From positions 1 to 64,000 of the forward strand of contig CAVTHV010000029.1 in the NCBI GenBank assembly GCA_963734595.1: a DNA stretch of 64,000 bases, read 5' to 3'. The translations under genes and the position numbers were made by a program. Below, piece after piece: positions 1 through 11,131 of the stretch (position 1 is its first letter; the number at the start of each line of letters is the position of its first letter). Source of the stretch: CAKKQX01 sp963734595. Lineage in GTDB: Bacteria; Pseudomonadota; Gammaproteobacteria; Burkholderiales; SG8-41. The notes under the pieces were generated by a model. It ran no database searches. It saw nothing but the letters and a program-made list of their open reading frames with translations, and was not told the DNA's origin.

Positions 1-1328
1 ATGATGCATCGCATGAAACCGCTTTGATTCTTCATCCCATTCGAGTAATGGGAAATCAACAACCCATAAGGGTTTGAATACTTCTTTCGCCAATTAAACC
101 GGTTTGACGGGCAATTTCAAGTCGCAAAGCTGACAGGGCAGGTAATGTTTTCGCCTTTTCTCCTGAAAGGATAAGTAGAGGTCTCCAGGTTTTGCTTCAA
201 ATACTTTTCCCCATTTTAAGAGATCTTCCTGGCTGGTACTTATTGACCGATGATTTAACACTGCCGTCCTCATTAATTTTGGCATAAACTAAACCTTTCG
301 CCCCTATTTGAGATCGTTTTACGTATTCTGTCAACGAATCAAGTTGCTTTCGGCTATATTCTCCACAACCAGATGCATTTATCCCACCAATAAATTCAGC
401 TTCATCAAATACTTTAAATTCCTTCCCCTTTACTATACCCGTCAGATCCTTGATCTTCATTTCGAAGCGGATATCAGGTTTGTCGCAGCCATAATTTTCC
501 ATCGCCTCGGCAAACGACATTCGTGGGAAAACTCCCGATCAATTCCTTTAATTTCTTTGAACAAATGACGGGTCACCTCTTCAAAAATATTTAAGATATC
601 TTCCTGTTCTACAAATGACATCTCGCAATCTATCTGAGTGAACTCGGGCTGACGGTCTGCCCTGAGATCCTCATCGCGGAAACATTTGACAATCTGATAA
701 TAACGGTCAAATCCGGCAACCATCAAAAGCTGTTTTAATATTTGAGGTGATTGCGGAAGGGCATAAAACTGATTTGGATTCATCCTTGAAGGGACAACAA
801 AATCACGTGCCCCCTCAGGAGTCGATTTAATCAATACCGGTGTTTCAGTTTCAATGAAATCCTTGCTGTTTAAAAAATTACGCACTACATGTGCCATCTT
901 TGCCCGTAATTCCAGGTTTTTTCTGACTGCATCGCGCCTCAGATCAGATATGGGTTCCATCTATCTCGTCGCCTCCGTCGGTATCATCCAGAATCGTAAA
1001 GGGTGGAACCTCAGCCTTATTAAGAATTACAATTTCTTTCAACAATATTTCAATCTCTCCTGTGGGTATTTTCAGATTCTTATTAGATCGCTCGCGGACA
1101 ACGCCTTTCGCCTGGATCACATATTCCCTTCCCAGTTTGCCGACAACTTCCTTTACCTTAGAAGGTGTAGTTTCGTCTGTAACAAGCTGTGTAATCCCAT
1201 AGCGGTCCCTTAAATCGATAAGTGCTACATTCCCCCAAGGTTTCGCACTCGCTGTACCCACCCCGCTAGAAGGGGTTCCTCTCTTATATTTCAATCCGTA
1301 ATTCACCGCAGGTGTGATTTCTGAACAT
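1..1328 (-). CDS. aspS: Aspartyl-tRNA synthetase, frame-broken, C-terminus off the left edge
   Basis: Class II synthetase that charges tRNA-Asp in the cytoplasm. The start at 1328 reads MFRNHTCGELRI, followed in other frames by GWVQRVRNLGGM and LIDLRDRYGITQLV (anticodon-binding OB fold). The class II core contains FRDEDLRADRQPEFTQID near 620-690, then comes the GAD insertion, and the first 90 bases encode WVVDFPLLEWDEE in motif order. About 430 residues are visible; the catalytic C-terminus lies outside. The protein is spread over at least five frames, with breaks near 1290, 1210, 950, 520 and 100. Conserved residues continue in register across each break, so sequencing indels are more likely than decay. 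Sequence style and neighbours are Bacteroidetes-like. Confidence 0.9.
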
Positions 1329-1574
1329 ATGATAGCTTTTTCCAATGTTTAACGCGACAAATTACAAAACTACAACTTATAAGCTAAAGAAAAAAGCAGG
1401 AGCAACTTCCATTTAATTGATCTGAATTAGGTTGTTGTTTAGTTCAAACAAACGCAGCCGAACAATGTGGAATTCAAAATTTGGATTCGTAAGCACGCTT
1501 TATCTGAAATAGATTATTTAGTATCCTGGACTAAAACTTAAATTATACCTTTGATAATTTAATATTTGCTGATC

Positions 1575-2063
1575 ATGGAGATTTTCAGTGACGAATATTT
1601 TATGAAACGGGCATATAGTGAGGCGGAATTGGCTTTCAAAGAAGGTGAAGTCCCAATTGGCGCAATCGTAGTTTGCCAGAATAAAATAATAGCCCGCGCC
1701 CATAACCTGACCGAACTGTTAAACGATGTGACTGCTCACGCTGAGATGCAGGCCATCACTGCCGCCTCAAATCTCCTGTGGAGGTAAATATCTGACGGAA
1801 TGTACATTATATGTCACTGTAGAACCTTGTGCAATGTGTGCAGGAGCATTGGGCGGTCCCAGATTGATCGTATTGTTTATGGAGCAGGCGATGAAAAGCG
1901 TGGATTTCGAAAATACGCTCCTGCTGCCCTGCATCCAAAAACCGAAATTATTGGAGGAATACTCAAAAACCAATGTGCCTCCCTTATGAAAAAATTCTTT
2001 GAGCGGAGAGATAAAATTTGCAATAACTCATATCTCATAACTCATCTCTTCCTTAGAGTATAA
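1575..2063 (+). CDS. tadA: tRNA-specific adenosine deaminase, two frame breaks
   Basis: Zinc deaminase that converts A34 to inosine in the anticodon of tRNA-Arg. The ATG at 1575 opens MEIFSDEYFMKRAYSEAE. Family landmarks are VPIGAIVV, the zinc/catalytic HAEMQAI and the second zinc site EPCAMCAGAL. The frame changes near 1780 (a stop follows NLLWR, then GGKYLTECTLYVTVEPC continues) and again near 1857 (QIDRIVYGAGDEKRGF continues to KKFFERR). The last 15 or so residues before the stop at 2063 are not typical of the family, so the true stop may be slightly earlier. It converges with the DUF5686 gene. Confidence 0.88.
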
Positions 2064-4509
2064 TCTGCAGCGAGAATAGCAGCCCAAATCTTACCTTAGC
2101 CTGGTCGTTGTAATTGTAACGCCATACCGCATCCACCCTGACTACTTTAAGAATATTTTCCAATCCTAACGAGAACTCCGTATAGGGCCTTTTATCCAAC
2201 CCTTTCATTCCCTCTGGAAACACAAAATCTTTATGTAGATTTGCGTCATAACTTCCAATCAATGAACGAACTCCTGCAATTTCACGCCATTTCAGATGAC
2301 GAAACAAAGGGATTTTATTCAGGAAGAAACCCTGGAAATGATGTTCAAGAGAAAGGCTTGCATAGGTGTCGCTCACAAATTCCTGGTAATTCATCATATT
2401 AAAAGCAAATGGATCAAATGCATAGGTCTCATTCCCTTCATGGATTTTCATAAGCGGCCAGGGAACATTGCCCCATATTTTGCCTGCTTGTAACAAGAAA
2501 GAAAAGGTAGCCGAAAGGATTAAGGAGAATCCTGTCGGTAAGGTTAAAATCAAGTTGAAAATATCAAATTACCCCCATAAAACCTTTGATGCCTGAAGTA
2601 AGTCCAACATTTATAACAGGTTCGTAACTGAGAAGTGTTGTCCGCTCAAAATCATCCTGGACCACATATTCTCTTGGCGTATACCTGGTGTTTAACCTAA
2701 TCTCACCCGTTCTGAGTGAGGGCACAATATTTCCCTGCTGGTCAATAAAAGGAACAAACGGACCTGCGAAAATATTTGTGGAGGTCACAGACAACTTATT
2801 GGAAAAGCCCGTAAACCATTCCTTGTCGACGGTAGCCCCGATCCGGTCGATCATGTTAAGTTTGCTTAAAGGGTTTTTGCTTAAAATAGTGGTGAGGATA
2901 TTGTCTTCCATAAAAGCATTACTGCTCTTACCCAATAACTCGTAGTCATGCTGAACCTGCATCCCAATCATACTTCGCGGATTTTTCGAAAAATAATATT
3001 CGAATCCACCGCCGTACTTAAAATCCTGGTCTCCAAATCCGTAAGCGCCGTAACCATTTAATCTCAGGTTTTTGTTAAACTTCATCGTAGTGCGCCCTCC
3101 AATTCGAAATTGGCTGCCTTCAACCACATTTTTGCTGTAGAGGTAGTAATAAGGGCCCAGTTCAACAGTTCCAAGGTCTCTGTATCCGTAATAAAACATA
3201 TAGATGTATTCGGCTATCGTTTTATACATCCTGACATTTTTAATCGAATCAACCATTTGATAGATACCCAGTTCCCGCTTTTGGAGTTCCACAGGCCTTT
3301 CTTTTTCCCAATAGGCTAAATCCTTTTTGGCGGCATCTTTATCAACGATGATGAGGTTATTTGTTCTCGACGTTGCCCTTGAAACCGGTGTAAAAGTGAA
3401 ATCTTCATAAACAGTGGTCTTTCGCCCCATGTACCCAAGTTTTTCAGAATTCTTCTCCTTACGGATATCCAAATCTGCCAGGATCGATTTCATTCCTGGG
3501 AGTCCATTTTTCACCTGTCTTTTGATATTCAATTGAATATTGAAGGTTATTCAGGAAATTTATATTGGCTTTCCCTGATAACTGCATTTCCAGGTGAGTC
3601 AGCGCGTAACTATTTTCTTCGATCCAGAATTTACCCTGAAAAACAGGTTCCTGTGGGAATTGTTAGGTTTGAAAGACAACTCATAAATTTTCCTGTTATC
3701 TACAATTGCGCTGTCAAGCAGGTAATACTTATAATAATCCAACCCCAGAGCGTTCAATGGCGATATGAGCCCGATATCCGAAATCGCGATATAATTGTCA
3801 TAAGGATTTATCCCTTCAAATGTCTTACCGGTAAATTGCGCGAACATATCCGATTTCACCCCCGAAGCTTGAGTGGCAATTACTTCTTCCTGATTTATAT
3901 TCAAATCACTGTTGTGATAATAATTTGAGATGGTTTCGGTGCAAAGCACAGGCAGGAAGTTCTTTCCCTGGACATCAAGCGAGTCAATGTATCTAAAGAC
4001 AAAGGCGAATTGTGACATCAACTTCTTGGTTTTCCATTCTTCCTTTATATTCTTTACATCAATTTCTGTTTTTGAATAGAGCCTGCTTTGCCATGAAGGG
4101 AAGTTAGATGGATCGTTGTCCTTTTTTGATGAGCAATAATCTTGCGAAACATGGCTATCGCAGGATTTTCACCTGGTCTGACAGTCACTTCCTGAATTGC
4201 TATGTAATCTTTTATAAGTGCAATGTCGAGCTTATCGACCTGGTTAAGTTTGATTGTAAAGATCTGGCTTTTATATCCAAGCGCGGAAACCACAACGCCG
4301 GCGGTCGCCTTGACGCTGCTGAGGTTATAGTTCCCGTTTGCATCTGACATCGTTCCGATGTAGGTATCCTTGAAATTAATTCTTGCGTAGGGAACAGGCT
4401 CGCCTGTGTCTGATTCGGTAATCTTGCCGAGCACCTCAGTTTTTTGTGCCTCCGCATTGAAGACACAAAAAATCGAACCTATGATATTCAGCAAAATACA
4501 CTTTCCCAT
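2053..4509 (-). CDS. DUF5686-type outer-membrane protein with carboxypeptidase-regulatory-like domain
   Basis: Bacteroidetes-specific family of about 800 residues. The N-terminus (start 4509, MGKCILLNIIGSIFCVF) looks like a signal peptide and is followed by a CarboxypepD_reg-like beta domain (VLGKITESDTGEPVPYARI, GTMSDANGNYNLSSV). The long remainder has the aromatic, alternating pattern of an outer-membrane beta barrel (YMFYYGYRDLGTVELGPYYY, YGAYGFGDQDFKYGGGFEYY). The reading moves through four frames (breaks near 4050, 3560 and 2560) with no loss of family-like sequence, again suggesting indels. Family members are thought to be surface or envelope proteins; no specific ligand can be inferred here. 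Confidence 0.75.
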
Positions 4510-5156
4510 GCAGGCGTAATTTAATTTCCAAATCTAACTCAAAGGTTAATAATTCTGATGAAATTAATTAGTTTGATTCATCTTCGGGATTATTTACTGA
4601 AACCAGGTCTGGCATGTAAAGTTGAATCGAAAATTAGACTGTAAAAGTAGGCTAAAGTTGCTTATACATTCTTATTTTCTTTTAGGAAAACTTAAAAAAC
4701 AGTTTATTCCTCCCTGAATATATAATTCAATAACCATTGCAACCCAATGACATCTTCGTGCCATCATAGCCTAAACGGTATTTTTACGGATTTTGAACGG
4801 AGTTTTTACGGTATACACCGTAGAACCCGGCGGATATACCGAGAACGACCGTTCGAAGTATGGGCTTTTTAAGACGAAAATATTGCTGAGGGAAAAGATT
4901 ATTCCTTTGGCCTTTCTCAAACTTGATGGGTTTGTTCGTCCAAAAGATAAAGACGGGAAATGGATTATTCCTTAATCTATTTAACTATAAATATTTTTCT
5001 GAAGGTTAAGGTCAGGGCTATGTTTCCGTCGTATTTGGGCTGTATTTGGTTCGGTATCGAAATTTGGCTTATTTTAATCAAATTACAACATAATGTTCGA
5101 TTCGAAGCTTCTATTTCCTAACTCTGAAACGCTGAAACCCTGAAACGCTGAAACTA
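4510..5156. other. Intergenic, AT-rich, no supported gene
   Basis: Between two minus-strand genes. The only open frame of note is a 60-residue one at 4793-4975 (+) ending FLKLDGFVRPKDKDGKWIIP, with no recognisable family and no clear ribosome binding site. I see no RNA gene or repeat. Confidence 0.5.
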
Positions 5157-6195
5157 TTACGCCCCTTCCTTTGACAATTCCTTCGTAGATAACAATCCGC
5201 AGGCTGCATAGATATCCTCGCCCGCGTGAAGCGCGTATTGTAGTAAAGACTCCCTTCTCATTGAGTTGTTCTTTGAAATTATTGAGCGTCTCTTCATCGG
5301 GACTGACAAGCGGTGTGCCCGGAATTGGATGAAATCGGATCAGGTTAATGCGGCATTTGATGCCTGACAACAGGCGCACGAGTTCTCTGACATGGTAGGC
5401 GGAATCGTTCAACCCTTTAAAGACAATATATTCGAATGATATGCGGCGCTGACGGCCAAAATCCCAACTCTTTATCTCCCTTATCACTTCTGAAATCGGG
5501 TAAGCGATCTGCACAGGCATCAGTTTCTTCCTTTCCTCATCAAAAGGAGAATGCAGACTTATTGCAAGGTGGGCATCGCACTCATTCAGGAAACGCAGCA
5601 TCGCGGGTATGATGCCGATTGAAGAGACGGTTATTCGTTTGGGGCTCATGGCATAACCCCATTCCGCAGTGAAGATTTCAATGCTTTTAAGCACTTCGTC
5701 AAGGTTATCAAAAGGTTCGCCCATTCCCATGTAAACGATATTCGAGACATTGCCGTATTCGTCAATACTTCTCACCTGGTTAACTATTTCACCGGCAGTT
5801 AGTTGTCCCTGGAATCCTTGTTTTCCTGTCATGCAGAACAGGCATCCCATTTTACAACCTACTTGTGTTGATACGCATACAGTTTTGCGATCCTCATCAG
5901 GGATCATCGCTGTCTCGACGAATTTATTGTGGATCGTGGGGAAGAGGTATTTTTTTGTTCCGTCAATACTTTGCTGAACACGCGATGGTTTGATCAATCC
6001 GATTTCATAACCTTCGCTGATCAGCCCGCGTGCCTTTTTCGACAGGTTGGTCATCTCCTCAATAGAATCAATCTGCTTCTTGTAAAGCCAGTCTGCAAGC
6101 TGGCTCCCAGTGAATTTAGGCAATCCCAGCGCAATGCAGATTTCCTTTAATTCACTTAACCTTTTCCCAAAAAGCTGATCTTTCATATCACTCAT
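5157..6195 (-). CDS. rlmN: Dual-specificity 23S rRNA/tRNA adenine C2 methyltransferase RlmN
   Basis: Radical-SAM enzyme that methylates C2 of A2503 in 23S rRNA and A37 in tRNAs. The radical-SAM cluster motif is CKMGCLFC, preceded by VCVSTQVG and followed by GMGEPFDN. The C-terminal catalytic Cys region is frame-broken: RASRG continues as EDIYAACGLLS in the other frame to a stop at 5157. An extra base near 5225 otherwise extends the frame to 5083. I chose the start at 6195 (MSDMKDQLFG) because GGAGAG lies just upstream. About 345 residues, the usual family length. Confidence 0.93.
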
Positions 6196-6243
6196 ATTTT
6201 CTCTCCGCATTCTCACTTTTGACCAAAGCAGGGCAGGTGTAGA

Positions 6244-6490
6244 TCAATAATAAACTTCAGATAGAATGTTCCCAAAATGTATACCCTTCTCAATCAACAG
6301 ATAGCGTACATCAACCACCATCATTCCTTTTCCGCAAAGGTAATACTTAAAATCCTTGGACAAGTTCTCCGTTCGTGAAAGGTAGTCGGTGATCCCGCTT
6401 TCACTTTCCCACGCTGAGGAGTCAGGGAACGGTCTGACTTAATATCAAAGAGGACGCTCATTTTCTCGTCCTGATTTTCACACCCTATTT
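6244..6490 (-). pseudogene. C-terminal fragment of an FNR-type NAD(P)H oxidoreductase
   Basis: A minus-strand frame ends GITDYLSRTENLSKDF, then YYLCGKGMMVVDVRYLLIEK and GIHFGNILSEVYY. This is the hallmark end of ferredoxin-NADP-reductase-like proteins, where YLCG precedes the nucleotide-binding helix and the chain ends in an aromatic residue. Only about 70-80 residues are readable. Upstream the frame breaks near 6420 and the FAD domain is missing, because tsaB starts divergently at 6548. It is either a truncated remnant or another sign of a scrambled assembly in this arm. Confidence 0.5.
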
Positions 6491-6547
6491 TGAAATGCTT
6501 TGAGACGACTTAATTTTTCATTATATTGCCATCCTTGCAAAAAATTC

Positions 6548-6740
6548 ATGGCGCTTATTTTAAATATTGAATCTTCGACTGAAGTGTGTTCTGTATCACT
6601 TGCCGATGGCGGGGCGATCATCCAGACCCTGGAAGACCTTACGGGTCAGAATCATGCAAAGTTAGTAACCAGCTATGTTCAGGAAATATTTTCGAACAAT
6701 GGTTTGCCAATTGACAAGCTTGACGCAGTAGCCGTATCAG
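6548..6740 (+). CDS. tsaB: TsaB N-terminal fragment, cut at the chimeric junction
   Basis: TsaB partners TsaD in making the universal t6A37 tRNA modification. The ATG at 6548 opens MALILNIESSTEVCSVSLA, the N-terminal ASKHA-fold strand pair. It continues to GQNHAKLVTSYVQEIFSNNG and LDAVAVS. At that point the family always continues with a KGPGSYTGLRIG-like loop. Instead the frame turns into DSRRSFMTRHLLH, the antisense of the exbB gene. Only the first 64 residues are real. The break marks the switch from AT-rich to GC-rich DNA. Confidence 0.85.
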
Positions 6741-6745
6741 ACAGC
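6735..6745. other. Chimeric junction: Bacteroidetes-like to betaproteobacterial-like DNA
   Basis: tsaB is cut mid-motif from the left, and the 3' end of exbB on the other strand begins exactly here (its stop is 6737-6739). Composition, codon choice and gene content change at the same point. No insertion sequence or att repeat is visible at the joint, which favours an assembly or library chimera over natural transfer. Confidence 0.8.
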
Positions 6746-7405
6746 AGACGCAGCTTCATGACGAGGCACCTTCTGCATTGAATTTTCGGCAAAGCGGATG
6801 TTGTCGACGAGACGGGTGCCGAGCCGCTCCATTTCGTCCAGCGTCTGCGCCTGCAATCGCGAGAAAAAATTGAAGGCGAAGAGCGCGATCAGCGCAATGA
6901 ATAGCCCCAGTGCCGTTGCAATCAGCGCCTGGGCCACGCCGCCGGTCACGCCGGTCGGATCGACCAGGCCGCTGTTGCCGATCAAATTGAACGAATGCAT
7001 CATGCCGGTAATCGTTCCCAGCAAGCCCAGTAGCGGCGCGGCCGTCACCGTCGTCTCCAGCACCCATAGCCCGCGGCTTAGCGCCTTCTCGATGACCTGT
7101 GCCTCGTCACCCGCGCGCGACTCGACCCACCACGCTGGCTTAACGTGGTTGTCGAGTATCACGCGAAAGAAACGCCCGAAATAATTGCGTGGCCCGAGTT
7201 TCGCCAGTTTCTGTTCCAGATCGGCCCACGCGAAACCATAGGTTTCCACCAGTTCCAGCAACGACGCCGGCAATCGCACGAATCGCCAGTAGACGAAAGC
7301 TTTGTCCAATACGAGCACCAGCGCCAGCATTGCCAGAAACAGCAGCGGATAGATCATCGCGCCGCCAAATCTGAGCGCTGACCAGGCTTCCTGAATGTCT
7401 TGCAT
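6737..7405 (-). CDS. exbB: ExbB/TolQ/MotA-type proton channel protein
   Basis: Inner-membrane proton-channel subunit that energises TonB or Tol. It has one N-terminal membrane segment (GGAMIYPLLFLAMLALVLVL), a cytoplasmic loop, and the conserved paired helices TAAPLLGLLGTITGMMHSF and ALIATALGLFIALIALFAF, which are diagnostic for MotA/TolQ/ExbB. The start at 7405 (MQDIQEAW) is chosen for the GAGGTG just upstream. About 222 residues. It lies 17 bases downstream of the TonB receptor on the same strand, so it most likely serves that receptor. The last residues (RHEAASAV) sit on the chimeric junction, so the true C-terminus and any following exbD are lost. Confidence 0.9.
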   Translation of the reverse strand: MQDIQEAWSALRFGGAMIYPLLFLAMLALVLVLDKAFVYWRFVRLPASLLELVETYGFAWADLEQKLAKLGPRNYFGRFFRVILDNHVKPAWWVESRAGDEAQVIEKALSRGLWVLETTVTAAPLLGLLGTITGMMHSFNLIGNSGLVDPTGVTGGVAQALIATALGLFIALIALFAFNFFSRLQAQTLDEMERLGTRLVDNIRFAENSMQKVPRHEAASAV

Positions 7406-7422
7406 GATCACCTCATTAATTG

Positions 7423-9826
7423 TCAGAATATCTTGCTGATCCCGACGTATAGCGCCCGCCGCGGCCCGAATTGCGGCGCACCCACGCCGATGCCAGAGCC
7501 GTCGCGAATCTCGTAGGATTTGTCGAACAGGTTGATCACGGCCAGCCGCCCCTGAAGATGTCCAAGCTGCGACGCACCGAAATCATGCGTCATCGACAGA
7601 TTCATCGTGAAATACGGCGCAATGAGCCGCTGTTGGGAGCGGCCCCGTCCGGCGTTGTTCTCAGGCCGGAACCGTAGATCGCGTTCGCGCTGTAATCCGT
7701 CTTGCCCAGACGATAGGAAACACCGCCGGTAGCGGTGTAGGTCTGGTCGTGGTCGAGATGCACCCAGTTATCGGAGATATATGCCAGCTCGTTTGCGCCG
7801 AAATTAAACTGGCCGGAGGTGATGTCCTTCCCCAGCGCGACCGACCGGGCGGCGTTGACATAGGCCGACAGGTTGTCCTTTTTGTAGTTGGCGGTCAGTT
7901 CAATACCGTAGATTTTCCCCTCGCGGTAATTGAATGGAGAGAAGATGAGCGCCTGCCCAAACTGTCCTTCGTCGAGCAGGTTCGTCACGTCCTTGTAGTA
8001 CGTGTCGACGCCCAGTTTGGTGGTCGTGGTCAGTTGATGCGTCACTCCGACGTCGTAGTAATTCGTGCGCTCCGGCAACACCGGGTCATTCTGGGTCACC
8101 TCCGACGCATTCGAAGTGCCCTGGAACAGAGCAACTGTCGTTGGCGCGATCAACTCGGTCGGCGGCGGCGTGAAATAGCGCGCGTACGCGGCGTGCAAAG
8201 CGGTCTGCGGCGTCCACTGATACACTGCGCCCAGGCGCGGGCTCACTTGTCCGGCGGAGACGAATGCATTCATGTGGTCGAGGCGAACGCCGTAATTTAC
8301 CGTCAGCTTGTCGGTGGCCTTCCATTCGTCCTGCAGATATAGGCCAACGAGGCGGTTGCCGCCCTTCGGATTGTTGTCCTGGATAGTAAAAGCAGGCCCG
8401 CCCACGATGACATTGCCGGTCCCGGTGCCGTCATCCACCATGGGAAACACGGTGGAAGTGTTGTCGCTTTCGATGCGTTCATTGCTGAAGAAAAAGCCGC
8501 TGCGCAGGGTGTGCGCATCATTGAGCCGCAGACTGCCGTCGCCCTGTACCCCGGTGCTGGCACTGCTGCGAAAGACGCGCGAAGCGACTCCATTGAATAC
8601 CAGATCCCCAACGGGGTCGGGCGTGAAAAGCACGCTCGTATAGCGTTGGAACATCGCGACCTGATAATCCGTTTTGTCGCCCAGCGTGCCCTGCAACGCA
8701 AGAATGCCGTAACGATTGACCTCGCGCTGCTTCTCGTCCAGGGTCGCCGAGTCGAATCCGGCAACGCCTGCGCCTGCCAGGAAACCTTGGCCGTTCGGAT
8801 CGGGAGTTTGCCCGGGATTGTTCGGAATCTGGAACCTGCCGTCATAGGTGCCCAGCATCAAGCTTACGCGGGTCGTTGCGGTGGGCAGCACGGAAAAATA
8901 TGCGAACCCTTTGGTTTGATCGGTGCGGTCGTGAATGGCGTTTGCGCTGCCGACCGGATTCTCGATGCCGAGTTGATTCTCAAGGAATGAACCGGTGACG
9001 TAATAATTAACGGGTCCCTTTGAGCCGGCTCAGCTCAAGTGACGGATTGACCGTTCCGCGGCTGCCGCCGTATACCCCGACGCGCCCTCCCTGCTCATAA
9101 GCGCTCTTGGTGTCGATCTCGATGACCCCGGCGGTACGGTAGCCATACTGGGCCGGGAGCGCACCGGTAAGCAGATCGATGCGTTTTGCAAAGCGCGTAT
9201 CGAGTGCCTGGCCGAAACCCGTGATTCCTTCGGGAAGAATCACCCCGTTGATCCGGTACTGAATGTTGCCGTGGTCCCCGCGAATATGCAGTTGACCATA
9301 CGAATCGTTGGCGACACCCGGCGCTTGCAGCAACACCTGATTGAATGACGTGTTCTCCCCCTCTGGAAGCGCCTGAATATCGTTCTCATCAAAACGGTAT
9401 TGACTGCTGCCGGTCTTGGGCGAGAGGCTGTTACGCCCGCGATCCAGCCGCTCCGCTGCGACCTTGAGATCGAGCGCCTGTTGCGCGGCCATCGTCAGGT
9501 TTGTCGAAACGGCCGTATCGCCGACCGTTACGATTGCAGTGGCGGTGTGAAAATCGGGTTTGTCCGCGATGACGGCATATGTTCCTTTCGGAACCCCCGG
9601 AAACGCAAATCGACCTTCGCTATCACTTGATCCGTGACCGACAATCTTTCCATCAGCCGCCTCGTAAACGAAGGTTTACGCCAACAAGCGGGCGCCCCAG
9701 AGCATCTTTTACCGTTCCCTGCACCTGCTGGACGGCTTGAGACGAGACAGTTTGAGCTTCAACGACCTGTACGGATACGACAAGCAGGCACGAAAGGCCA
9801 GCAAATATGGCGAATCGGTTTTTCAT
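7423..9826 (-). CDS. TonB-dependent outer-membrane receptor with N-terminal carboxypeptidase-like domain
   Basis: Start at 9826 (MKNRFAIFAGLSCLLVVS) after GGGGGTG gives a Sec signal peptide. Next comes a CarboxypepD_reg-like domain (VQGTVKDALGRPLVGVNLRL), a plug domain (LLQAPGVANDSYGQLHIRG, YRINGVILPEG, IDLLTGALPAQYG) and a 22-strand-type barrel. The chain ends YVGISKIF, with the C-terminal Phe needed for barrel insertion. The coding is split over at least four frames with breaks near 9650, 9500, 9005 and 7605. Total about 790 residues. Its substrate cannot be named. The copper-related genes beyond 11 kb are suggestive but not adjacent enough to assign it. Confidence 0.88.
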
Positions 9827-10025
9827 TACACCCCCAAAATACAAGGCGCTACGCTCCAGTTAAATGCCAGGGCGCAGACACCAGGCCGAAAGTCTCGACG
9901 GGGGTCACCCAACGAGCGTTCAGCCAAGCAATGAGCCCGCTATTACAACGCGGGGCGGCAAGGGATTTACTTCTGGCTGTTACGGGAGAGGGGGAGCGCG
10001 GGAACGCTGGGGGGAGAAAAGCTTT

Positions 10026-10316
10026 TTAGAGCAGACAAACGCCGGTGCTGCCGCGGTAAGTATCAGCAGCAATTGCAGAATCAGCGGGCTTAATTCGAGG
10101 CTTGGAGGATTGGAATCTGCAGTGAGATTCGAAAGCGTAGCTTACAACGTGGCATACGGGACAGTTCAACTCATCCGTCGGCGTCCCGTGATCGTGCGGT
10201 AACAGGCCGAGACCATAAAGGCCGACGAAACTGATCAGCGCAAGGCGGAAAATCCACCTGCGGCACGCCAAGTTCAAGATTCGAATGCCCGTAGCCATGG
10301 CAGTAACATACTCCAT
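10026..10316 (-). CDS. Small membrane protein with His/Cys-rich segment
   Basis: 96 residues, unrecognised. One hydrophobic segment (FRLALISFVGLYGLGLLP) is followed by a metal-site-like HDH and CPVCH, then a polar tail ending GVCLL. It lies on the same strand and upstream of the TonB receptor, separated by about 200 bases. The layout (one TM helix, then histidines and a CxxCH) resembles DUF2946-type accessory proteins near metal or heme receptors; a DUF2946 relative occurs at 11132. Function is inferred only from context. An internal ATG at 10298 is an alternative start. Confidence 0.55.
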   Translation of the reverse strand: MEYVTAMATGIRILNLACRRWIFRLALISFVGLYGLGLLPHDHGTPTDELNCPVCHVVSYAFESHCRFQSSKPRIKPADSAIAADTYRGSTGVCLL

Positions 10317-10434
10317 CCGGCCGGGTTAGGACAAGTATGACCTCTGACTGGCCTATACCGCATTAAGTTCATTCGGGTCCGGCGCGGATCGTGCCGCGCG
10401 AACGAAATTATGCCAGTCGGTTGGGCCGGCGACG

Positions 10435-11021
10435 TTACCTGGGCGCATACTCTTCGGCATTCTCAAAACGCGACTCCCAATGCGCCAGATATTTGGCAGC
10501 AAGGGCCGGGTCATTCCAGATGACGAGAACGTTTTCGCTGTTCCGGTTGGCGGATAAGGCATAGTTGTAACTGCCCGTTTGAACGTGGCGTGCATCCACC
10601 ACCATAAACTTGTCGTGGTGAATTCGGTACTTGGCGTTCGTTCGCACAGGGATACCCGACTCCAGCAGCACCCCAAGTGCTTTTCGGCCGATTCCCTTCT
10701 CATCATCGTCAACGTTGTGTTTGCGGTCGACGACGATCCGGACATCCGCGCCGCGCCGCTTGGCGGCAAGCAGAGCCTCTGACGATCACGGGCGATGAGA
10801 AAGCAAATGCGGCCAATCGAATTGAAAACTTCGCATTGTCGATAGTCTTGACAACCAATGCTTCGGCACCGCCTTCCGGACCAAACGCGACCTCTGTGCT
10901 GCTGGCTGATGTTGAAACGGCTCGGACGGGAAGCGCCCGACGCAGCTGGACTGCCATCTTGCGCCGAGGCCACCGATGCACCACAGGCCGCGACAAGAAC
11001 AAGGGCGAGGAGAGATTTCAT
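10435..11021 (-). CDS. Secreted PLD-family nuclease/phosphodiesterase, frame-broken
   Basis: Single-HKD-motif phospholipase D superfamily, similar in layout to the plasmid endonuclease Nuc. Signal peptide MKSLLALVLVAACGASVASA, then VAFGPEGGAEALVVKTID and IRLAAFAFSSP (first beta/alpha unit). The active motif is HHDKFMVVDARHVQTGSYNY with SANRNSENVLVIW. Breaks near 10960, 10790 and 10690 move the reading between three frames; the core is intact when stitched. Full length about 190 residues, typical for the dimeric single-motif enzymes. Periplasmic or secreted location is inferred from the signal. Confidence 0.85.
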
Positions 11022-11131
11022 GGTTTCAGGTCTGACTTCATGTTAGGCGGCAGAACTTCTCGATATCAGTGCCATGCATGGGAAGCGGTTGCGTTATCAC
11101 CCGTACTTTTGTCAATGATATACTAATAATC

